From NCBI GenBank assembly GCA_036925085.1, contig JAUPFP010000129.1, forward strand, positions 1 to 64,000: a DNA stretch of 64,000 nucleotides, read 5' to 3'. Positions 51,901 through 57,765 of the stretch are shown piece after piece; position 1 is the first letter of the stretch; each line of letters starts with the position of its first letter. A model generated the notes under the pieces. The model was not told the origin of the DNA. It saw only the letters and a list, made by a program, of their open reading frames with translations, and searched no databases. Source of the stretch: Brachycybe producta (Eukaryota; Arthropoda; Diplopoda; Playtdesmida; Andrognathidae). A program made the position numbers and the translations under genes.

Positions 51901-54831
51901 AGAACGTTTAAGGTTGAACGTTTAAGGTTGAACATTTAAGCTTGAACGTTTAAGGTTGAACGTTTAAGGTTGAACGTTTAAGGTTGAACGTTTAAGGTTG
52001 AACGTTTAAAGGTTGAACTTTAAAGGTTGAACTTTTAAGGTTGAACGTTTAAGGTTGAACGTTTAAGGTTGAACGTTTAAGGTTGAACATTTAAGGTTCA
52101 TCGTTTAAGGTTGAACATTTAAGGTTGAACATTTAATGTTAAATGTTTAAGGTTGAACGTTTAAGGTTGAACGTTTAAGGTTGAACGTTTAAGGTTGAAC
52201 GTTTAAGATTGAACGTTTAAGGTTGAACGTTTAAGGTTGAACGTTTAATATTGAACGTTTAAGGTTGAACGTTTAAGGTTGAACGTTTAAGGTTGAACGT
52301 TTAAGGTTGAACGTTTAAGGTTGAACGTTTAAGGTTGAACGTTTAAGGTTGAACGTTTAAGGTTGAACGTTTAAGGCTGAACGTTTAAGGCTGAACGTTT
52401 AAGATTGAACGTTTAAGGTTGAACGTTTAAGGTTGAACGTTTAAGGTTGAACGTTTAAGGTTGAACGTTTAATTTTGAACGGTTAAGGTTGAACGTTTAA
52501 GGTTGAACATTTAAGCTTGAACGTTTAAGGTTGAATGTTTAAGGTTGAACGTTTAAGGTTGAACGTTTAAGGTTGAATGTTTAAGATTGAACGTTTAAGG
52601 TTGAACGTTTAATGTTGAACGTTTAAGATTGAACGTTTAAGGTTTTACATTTAAGGTTTCACGTTTAAGGTTGAACGTTTAAGGTTTCACGTTTAAGGTT
52701 GAACGTTTAAGGTTTCACGTTTAAGGTTGAAAGTTTAAGATTGAACGTTTAAGGTTGAACGTTTTAGGTTGAACGTTTAAGGTTGAACGTTTAAGATTGA
52801 ACGTTTAAGGTGGAACAATTAAGCTTGAACGTTTAAGATTGAACGTTTAAGGTTGAACATTTAAGGTTGAACATTTAAGCTTGAACGTTTAAGGTTGAAC
52901 GTTTCAGGTTGAACGTTTAAGGTTGACCATTTAAGGTTGAACGTTTAAGGTTGAACGTTTAAGGATGAACGTTAAAGTTTGAACATTTAAGGTTCATCGT
53001 TTAAGGTTGAACATTTAAGGTTGAACATTTAAGGTTGAACATTTAAGGTTGAATGTTTAAGGTTGAACGTTTAATGTTGAACGTTTAAGGTTGAACGTTT
53101 AATGTTGAACGTTTAAGGTTGAACGTTTAAGGTTGAACATTTAAGGTTCATCGTTTAAGGTTGAACATTTAAGGTTGAACGTTTAAGGTTGAACATTTAT
53201 GGTTAAATGTTTAAGGTTGAACGTTTAAGGTTTAACTTTTAAGGTTGAACGTTTAAGGTTGAACGTTTAAGGTTGAACGTTTAAGGTTGAACGTTTAAGG
53301 TTGAACGTTTAAGGTTTCACGTTTATGGTTGAACATTTAAGGTTTCACGTTTAAGGTTGAACATTTAAGGTTTAACGTTTTAGGTTGAACGTTTAAGGTT
53401 GAACGTTTAAGGTTTCACGTTTAAGGTTAAACGTTTAAGATTGAACGTTTAAGGTTGAACGTTTTAGGTTAAACGTTTAAGATTGAACGTTTAAGGTTGA
53501 ACGTTTAAGGTTGAACGTTTAAGGTTGAACGTTTAAGGTTGAATGTTTAAGGTTGAACGTTTAAGGTTGAACGTTTAAGGTTGAACGTTTAAGGTTTCAC
53601 GTTTAAGGTTGAACGTTTAAGGTTTCAGGTTTAAGGTTTCACGTTTAAGGTTGAACGTTTAAGGTTGAACGTTTAAGGTTGAACATTTAAGGTTTCAGGT
53701 TTAAGGTTTCACGTTTAAGGTTTCACGTTTAAGGTTTAACGTTTAAGGTTGAACGTTTAAGGTTGAACGTTTAAGGTTGAACGTTTAAGGTTGAACGTTT
53801 AAGGTTGAACGTTTAAGATTGAACATTTAAGGTTGAACGTTTAAGGTTGACTGTTTAAGGTTGAACGTTTAAGGTTGAACGTTTAAGGTTGAACGTTTAA
53901 GGTTTAACGTTTAAGGTTTCACATTTAAGGTTTCACGTTTAAGGTTGAACGTTTAAGGTTGAATGTTTAAGGTTGAACGTTTAAGGTTGTACGTTTAAGG
54001 TTGTACGTTTAAGTTTGAACGTTTAAGGTTGAACGTTTAAGGTTGAACGTTTGAGGTTGAACGATTAAGGTTGAACGTTTAAGGTTGAACGTTTAAGGCT
54101 GAACGTTTGAGATTGAACGTTTAAGGTTGAACGTTTAAGGTTGAACGTTTAAGGTTGAACGTTTAATTTTGAACGGCTAAGGTTGAACGTTTAAGGTTGA
54201 ACATTTAAGCTTGAACGTTTAAGGTTGAACGTTTAAGGTTGAACGTTTAAGGTTGAACGTTTAAGGTTGAACGTTTAAGGTTGAACTTTTAAGGTTGAAC
54301 TTTTAAGGTTGAACGTTTAAGGTTGAACGTTTAAGGTTGAACGTTTAAGGTTGAACATTTAAGGTTCATCGTTTAAGGTTGAACGTTTAAGGTTGAACAT
54401 TTAAGGTTGAATGTTTAAGGTTGAACGTTTAAGGTTGAACGTTTAAGGTTGAACGTTTAAGATTGAACGTTTAAGGTTGAACGTTTAAGGTTGAACGTTT
54501 AAGATTGAACGTTTAAGGTTGAACATTTAAGCTTGAACGTTTAAGGTTGAACACTTAAGGTTTCACTTTTAAGGTTGAACGTTTAAGGTTGAACGTTTAA
54601 GGTTTCACGTTTAAGGTTTCACGTTTAAGGTTTCACGTTTAAGGTTGAACGTTTAAGGTTGAACGTTTAAGGCTGAACGTTTAAGATTGAACTGTAACAC
54701 CCTGTAAATCGTGATCCCGCCAAAACCATAGCCTGGGGGGTAAACAACTCTCAACCGTCCCTCCCTCCTCTCTGACTCACCTTTCTGACTCATGCCCAAG
54801 TGGCGGATTGATACATAAAGGACCATGGTCA

Positions 54832-54872
54832 CTTGGACCTGGTTACACCTCGCAGGTGTACACAGGTCCAAG
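54832..54872 (+). other. Two-tier hairpin directly upstream of TATA
   Basis: CTTGGACCTG pairs with CAGGTCCAAG (10 bp), a 2x2 internal loop follows, then TACACCT pairs with AGGTGTA (7 bp) around the loop CGC. The TATA box begins two bases later. Just upstream, CCAAGTG (54,795-54,801) pairs with CACTTGG (54,830-54,836), a stem that overlaps this one and is mutually exclusive with it, and GACCATGGTC is a 10-bp palindrome. It could be a DNA operator-like site or an RNA fold. Confidence 0.85.
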
Positions 54873-54873
54873 G

Positions 54874-54880
54874 TATAAAA
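54874..54880 (+). promoter_or_regulatory. TATA box
   Basis: GTATAAAAGGACC matches the TATA consensus. A related ATAAAAGGAACC occurs at 60,347 and CATAAAAGGGTC at about 60,632. Transcription would start about 30 bases downstream, near 54,905, and the AATAAA at 55,013 could end a very short transcript or be read through. Confidence 0.6.
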
Positions 54881-54983
54881 GGACCATGTTCCTCTTTGTT
54901 CCTCAGTTCTTTCCTTTGCCTGTTTTTGCGATACATTCCAAATCATGGGCCTGAGGATTTCCAGTTAGTATTTTACTATTCAC

Positions 54984-55018
54984 CCTTGTATCTGTACTTC
55001 TTACAAGGAATGAATAAA
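54984..55018 (+). terminator. Hairpin plus polyadenylation signal
   Basis: CCTTGTA (54,984-54,990) pairs with TACAAGG (55,002-55,008) across an 11-base loop. AATAAA lies at 55,013-55,018, followed by GT-rich TGTTGT. The order hairpin, AATAAA, GT-rich tract suits a eukaryotic 3' end. Confidence 0.55.
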
Positions 55019-55127
55019 AGTGTTGTAATAAGAAGTAGCGTTGTCTCTATGTCTTTATGCTAATAACTTCTCTTCAGAGGCCGGAGGTTTCATAGGGCAG
55101 GAGCTATACGATTCTCAGCAGCTACAA

Positions 55128-55162
55128 CATCTTCTCTAGTCGGAATACCGATGGAGAAGATG
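55128..55162 (+). other. Two-tier hairpin
   Basis: CATCTTCTC pairs with GAGAAGATG (9 bp), inside it TCGG pairs with CCGA around the loop AATA. The two tiers are separated by a 3x2 internal loop. Confidence 0.85.
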
Positions 55163-55199
55163 TATATCAGCATCAACCGGAAGAGAGAGAGATGGCCGC

Positions 55200-55238
55200 C
55201 ACTCTCCTGCATTGATTTCACCCCCATGCAGAAGAGTG
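55200..55238 (+). other. Two-tier hairpin
   Basis: CACTCT pairs with AGAGTG, then a 1x1 internal loop, then CTGCAT pairs with ATGCAG around a 13-base loop. Both stems are perfect 6-mers. A GATGGCCGCC motif (55,191-55,200) touches its left edge. Confidence 0.8.
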
Positions 55239-55279
55239 ACTACAATCTATCTCCATCCAGCTCTCTCTACAGCTCGGAT

Positions 55280-55313
55280 CTTCTCTGTGCAGGTGCCATA
55301 CTGCTCAGAGAAG
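55280..55313 (+). other. Two-tier hairpin
   Basis: CTTCTCTG pairs with CAGAGAAG (8 bp), then a T-T 1x1 internal loop, then GCAG pairs with CTGC around GTGCCATA. It has the same plan as its neighbours at 55,128 and 55,200. Confidence 0.85.
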
Positions 55314-55454
55314 AAACGAAAAGTAGAAAATGTCATCTAAAGGTTGGTAATAAAATATTGGTTGATGTCAAAAGCTCACATTTGGTGGAGGTGCGGGGTA
55401 TAGCTCCATCTGCCTTCTCCGACCTGTAAACAGAAGCCGTCCTTTGTCCTAAGT

Positions 55455-55475
55455 CTCGTGATTGTGCCTCACGAG
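55455..55475 (+). other. Short hairpin
   Basis: CTCGTG pairs with CACGAG around a 9-base loop. It lies just upstream of the 58-bp minisatellite. Confidence 0.6.
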
Positions 55476-55499
55476 GCTTCGTCCGTCCTTTCTATGTTG

Positions 55500-55785
55500 G
55501 AGCCACGTATGGAGACCCTCGATAGCGTCAAAGTCAACCGCGTGGCGCCTGTCTGTAAAACCGCGTATGGAGACCCTCGATCACGTCAAAGTCAACCGCG
55601 CGGCGTCCTTTGTGTTGGAACCACGTGTGGAGACCCTCGATAGCGTCAAAGTCGACCACGTGGCGCCTTTGTAAAACCGCGTATGGAGGCCCTCGATCAC
55701 GTCAAAGCCAACCGCGCGGCGTCCTTTGTGTTGGGACCATGTATGGAGGCCCTCGATCACGTCAAAGCCAACCGCATGGTACCGT
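55500..55785 (+). repeat. 58-bp minisatellite, five alternating units
   Basis: Five units carry GGAGACCCTCGAT or GGAGGCCCTCGAT at 55,511, 55,569, 55,629, 55,685 and 55,745 (spacing 58, 60, 56, 60). Two unit types alternate. One has AGCGTCAAAG and ends GTAAAACCGCG; the other has CACGTCAAAG and ends TTTGTGTTGGAACC. The order is A-B-A-B-B, so the ancestral amplification unit was probably a dimer of about 117 bp. Small ORFs cross it in several frames, but none looks like a protein. It is GC-rich and CpG-rich, unlike the AT-rich leader that follows. Confidence 0.9.
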
Positions 55786-55793
55786 TTTTGTGG

Positions 55794-55845
55794 AATCGCG
55801 AAAGAGACTTGTGGCTACACACACCACGTGTCGACCCGCGCGATT
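55794..55845 (+). other. Hairpin with E-box in the loop region
   Basis: AATCGCG pairs with CGCGATT across 38 bases that include an inner GTGG and CCAC pair and a CACGTG (55,825-55,830). Confidence 0.6.
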
Positions 55846-56010
55846 CTGTGTCCTGTCCTTAGAGACACGTGGGAACGAACTTTTGTCTGCTGACCGCTTA
55901 GCACTCGGAAAGTGGACAACCGTTTGGACACACGTGTTTCCGTCCGTGTTTTTGTATTTCATGTTTCCATTACAATCACCCACTGTCACCTTCACTCTTC
56001 TTTAATTTTC

Positions 56011-56043
56011 AAAGTGAAACCCACACCACGTGGGCAACACTTT
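56011..56043 (+). other. Two-tier hairpin
   Basis: AAAGTG pairs with CACTTT, then a 3x3 internal loop, then CCCAC pairs with GTGGG around ACCAC. The apical part contains CACGTG. Confidence 0.8.
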
Positions 56044-56126
56044 AAACAAATTCTTCTTACTCTCCGAGAGGAGTTTGCAGTCTCATTATGAGATGAGCAA
56101 ACAAATCTCATCTACTAATCTATTCA

Positions 56127-56167
56127 CCTATTAATAGGCTTTTAAAGGACGTGTGTGTCTTTTAAAA
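56127..56167 (+). other. Palindrome and adjoining hairpin
   Basis: CCTATTAATAGG (56,127-56,138) is a perfect 12-bp palindrome. It is followed at once by TTTTAAAGGAC (56,140-56,150), pairing with GTCTTTTAAAA (56,157-56,167) through one G-U pair around GTGTGT. Confidence 0.75.
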
Positions 56168-56214
56168 TGTCCTATTATCTTCACTCTTCATCTTTAATTT
56201 TCAAGCAAGATTCT

Positions 56215-56239
56215 CCCTAACTCTATCTCATTGTTAGGG
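56215..56239 (+). other. Hairpin
   Basis: CCCTAAC pairs with GTTAGGG, a perfect 7-bp stem with an 11-base loop. GCTT and AAGC form a smaller stem just downstream. Confidence 0.65.
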
Positions 56240-56330
56240 GGCTTACAAGCTTAAAACACACTTTTTCTAGCCACGTGGGACTTTCTTGTCCCCCCTTTTC
56301 TTTGTTCTTTGTTTTTACACTTGTGTTTCC

Positions 56331-56352
56331 CTTGGGACCACTATGTCCCAAG
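56331..56352 (+). other. Hairpin
   Basis: CTTGGGAC pairs with GTCCCAAG, a perfect 8-bp stem with the loop CACTAT. Confidence 0.75.
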
Positions 56353-56924
56353 TCATGTTCTTCAGTTTCTTCATCATCATCACCTCAATGCATCATCACA
56401 TGAACTTTCTCCATTGGACAGCTCTGAAGCCCAGCCGCCATCTTGGATCGACCGGACACTCTTCAAAAAGCGCCAACGGAGCGGTTTTTCGCTCCATGTG
56501 ACTCATTGTTGTACCTTCTCTCATCTTTTTGTGTTCTCTTCTCTTCTCTTCTCTTCCAGAGGGTTGCACTCACGCGCCCCCTGGCGGAGTTCCTCTTGTT
56601 AGAGAAAACTTCTCTTTTTCTTTGAATTTTCTCTCTGTTTGTGTCTTTCTCCTGGCCACCATAAAAACGTGCCCCGGAGGAACTTTTCAATCATCAATTT
56701 TTGGACATTGCAATAAACTGAACCGGAAGTGGCCACCTCAGCGCCACCTACGGACTTCTTCCTTCTACTCAACATAGTCCCTCACTGGGCACTGACTCTG
56801 TCTTTTCATCCAGAGCCATCCAGCAGTGAGGACTCAAAATTTCTCCAGTCTGAACATTTCTTCTGGTTCACCAAGTATTTATCTTGTTGAACACACTTCA
56901 ATTTCTACACTGTTTTACTGTTTT
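56353..56924 (+). other. Pyrimidine-rich non-coding stretch
   Basis: CT-rich DNA with short TCTTCTCTT runs and no convincing ORF; several frames of 60-97 codons are open only because of the base composition. It holds the YY1-like site at 56,434 and the motif GCAATAAACT-NN-ACCGGAA spelled across 56,710-56,728, which recurs at 60,519-60,537. It is probably an untranslated leader or promoter region upstream of the gag-protease ORF. Confidence 0.5.
56434..56446 (+). promoter_or_regulatory. YY1/Pho-like site
   Basis: GCCGCCATCTTGG is the reverse complement of a strong YY1-type site (AAGATGGCGGC). Similar cores lie at 57,025, 57,068, 60,475 and 55,191. YY1 and its fly relative Pho bind GCCAT cores in animals; binding here is inferred from the motif alone. 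Confidence 0.4.
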
Positions 56925-56930
56925 AATAAA
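56925..56930 (+). terminator. AATAAA signal candidate
   Basis: AATAAA within TTTTAATAAAACT, just upstream of the first GCGG-GCA-CCGC hairpin. It is a possible polyadenylation signal, but AATAAA is common in AT-rich DNA. Confidence 0.3.
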
Positions 56931-56939
56931 ACTAAATTG

Positions 56940-56973
56940 AAACTTTTGATGTGCGGGCACCGCACCTAAGTTT
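56940..56973 (+). other. Hairpin family 1, copy 1 (apical GCGG-GCA-CCGC)
   Basis: Outer AAACTT (56,940-56,945) pairs with AAGTTT (56,968-56,973). Inner GTGCGG (56,951-56,956) pairs with CCGCAC (56,960-56,965) around GCA. The apical part is repeated at 57,143 with different lower stems. Confidence 0.85.
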
Positions 56974-57014
56974 TAAACTTTCAAAGTAAAACAGCTTTCT
57001 TTTCTTGCTTCTTT

Positions 57015-57042
57015 GGAGAGTTCAGCCATCTTGAACTTCTCC
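57015..57042 (+). other. Hairpin family 2, copy 1 (loop GCCATCT)
   Basis: GGAGAGTTCA pairs with TGAACTTCTCC with one bulged base, around the 7-base loop GCCATCT. The next copy lies 43 bases downstream. Confidence 0.85.
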
Positions 57043-57057
57043 TTTGTTTGTGCATTT

Positions 57058-57084
57058 AAAAAGTTCAGCCATCTTGAACTTTTT
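57058..57084 (+). other. Hairpin family 2, copy 2 (loop GCCATCT)
   Basis: AAAAAGTTCA pairs perfectly with TGAACTTTTT (10 bp) around the same loop GCCATCT. Compared with copy 1, both sides of the lower stem changed from GGAGA-type to AAAAA-type while pairing was kept. Confidence 0.88.
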
Positions 57085-57131
57085 GTTCTTTGTGTGTTCT
57101 TCACACACACACTCTTCATTCTTGTTTCTAA

Positions 57132-57170
57132 GTAAAACTAAAAGTGCGGGCACCGCGCTCTAGCTTTACT
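57132..57170 (+). other. Hairpin family 1, copy 2 (apical GCGG-GCA-CCGC)
   Basis: AGTGCGG (57,143-57,149) pairs with CCGCGCT (57,153-57,159) with one G-U pair around GCA. Below it CTA pairs with TAG, and AGTAAA pairs with TTTACT. The apex matches copy 1 at 56,951, and the lower stems differ. Confidence 0.85.
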
Positions 57171-57292
57171 CTTCGTATTGCTTTCCTCTTCTTCAGGCAA
57201 CTGCAATACACTTCCATTTCTAATTCACTTTCCGCAGTGCAATCTTGATTGGGTGGTGTACCACGCTCGAGGTTGTATTGTACATCTGCTGT

Positions 57293-57391
57293 TTCTTTAT
57301 TGAGGTTTTTGGAATTCTCGTAACCTCCACGTGGTCGCCAAATACCACGTGTCGAGAGAGATCCTTCCAAAATCTGACGCTCAATAAAGAA
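57293..57391 (+). other. Four-tier hairpin of about 99 nt
   Basis: Nested perfect stems run from outside in. TTCTTTATTGAG (57,293-57,304) pairs with CTCAATAAAGAA (57,380-57,391), 12 bp. TTTTGGAA (57,307-57,314) pairs with TTCCAAAA (57,365-57,372), 8 bp. TCTCG (57,316-57,320) pairs with CGAGA (57,353-57,357). CACGTGG (57,328-57,334) pairs with CCACGTG (57,345-57,351) around a 10-base loop. The right outer arm contains an AATAAA. Length and shape resemble a microRNA precursor or a retroelement leader fold; which one is open. Confidence 0.88.
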
Positions 57392-57476
57392 CTCACGACG
57401 CCACACCAGTTGGGAACCAAAACTCGTCACACGCCCAACTGAGAACACGATCAACACGATACAACCATCACCACAC

Positions 57477-57502
57477 TAACGGAGTGAACGGCCACTTCGT
57501 TA
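57477..57502 (+). other. Hairpin
   Basis: TAACGGAGTG pairs with CACTTCGTTA (10 bp with one G-U) around AACGGC. Confidence 0.75.
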
Positions 57503-57525
57503 TACACGTCACAAGCTTAGGTAAT

Positions 57526-57572
57526 CTATCGTTACTCAGTGTATAAGAGTACGATAGTGTCGGTTGCCGACA
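57526..57572 (+). other. Two adjacent hairpins upstream of the gag start
   Basis: CTATCGTTACTC (57,526-57,537) pairs with GAGTACGATAG (57,547-57,557) with one bulge. One base further starts TGTCGG (57,558-57,563), pairing with CCGACA (57,567-57,572) around TTG. The gag ATG lies 194 bases downstream. Confidence 0.8.
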
Positions 57573-57765
57573 AGCACTAAATTGCCAACGCGCAGTGACA
57601 TCACCGACCTACAACTTCACGAACTGAACGAGCCCCATCATACTGGAACCCGAAAGTATAGCTCAGAGTGTACTCGAGAACCCTCGGAGCTGCACACAAC
57701 GACTTGGACTTCGCCGGACTCGTTCATCACCGCACATTCACATTACACAAGCCACTTCATTAATC

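Larger units (their letters stand above)
1..54692. repeat. 14-bp satellite array, about 3,900 units
   Basis: Nearly every base belongs to a 14-bp unit with consensus GTTTAAGGTTGAAC (reverse complement GTTCAACCTTAAAC). It is about 36% GC, with a single CpG inside AACGTT. Recurrent variants are GAACATTTAAGG, GAATGTTTAAGG, AAGATTGAAC, AAGCTTGAAC, AAGGCTGAAC, AAGGTTTCAC and a 13-bp form around TTTTGAACGGTTAAGG. The unit is a weak inverted repeat (GTT at one end, AAC at the other). There is no coding potential and no embedded gene or transposon. It is not a known telomere repeat. The array stops sharply at 54,692, where single-copy DNA starts. A centromeric, pericentromeric or subtelomeric location is possible but cannot be told from the sequence. 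Confidence 0.98.
27544..54692 (+). repeat. Clean satellite segment with higher-order repeats
   Basis: The 14-bp phase is kept almost without slips. The rare variant GGTTGACCG has its GACCG at 30,943, 33,015, 34,499 and 35,451. The gaps are 2,072, 1,484 and 952 bases, which are exactly 148, 106 and 68 units. Runs of AAGGCTGAACG units recur near 29,780, 30,580, 32,480, 33,980 and 34,945. The spacing shows block-wise amplification of multi-unit segments. No ORF, gene or inserted element is present. Confidence 0.9.
54693..55129 (+). mobile_element. LTR-like flank segment (solo-LTR candidate)
   Basis: Single-copy DNA starts exactly where the satellite ends, with TGTAACACCC. A TATA box at 54,874 and an AATAAA at 55,013 followed by TGTTGT give a U3-R-U5-like layout, and ...CTACAACA near 55,129 would close a segment of about 437 bases. 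No second copy, target duplication or primer-binding site is seen, and satellite does not resume downstream within the window. A plain promoter plus short transcript is an equally good reading. If it is an LTR it is a lone one, and its age cannot be judged. Confidence 0.3.

Noticed and set aside
1-54692. Telomere repeat or CRISPR array
   Set aside because: The 14-bp unit does not match known telomere repeats such as TTAGGG, the units are contiguous with no spacers, and there are no cas-like genes.
54653-54946. 97-codon minus-strand ORF across the satellite edge
   Set aside because: It runs from satellite into flank, has no protein-like composition, and covers hairpin and TATA sequence.
55151-55429. 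92-codon ORF
   Set aside because: It lies over two multi-tier hairpins, and I see no domain or codon bias. The open frame is likely chance.
55458-56005. Overlapping ORFs across the 58-bp repeat
   Set aside because: They are open because the repeat lacks stops in several frames; their products are just the repeat translated.
57400-57425. tRNA primer-binding site at TTGGGAACC
   Set aside because: It resembles no tRNA 3' end convincingly and is not next to a definable LTR end.
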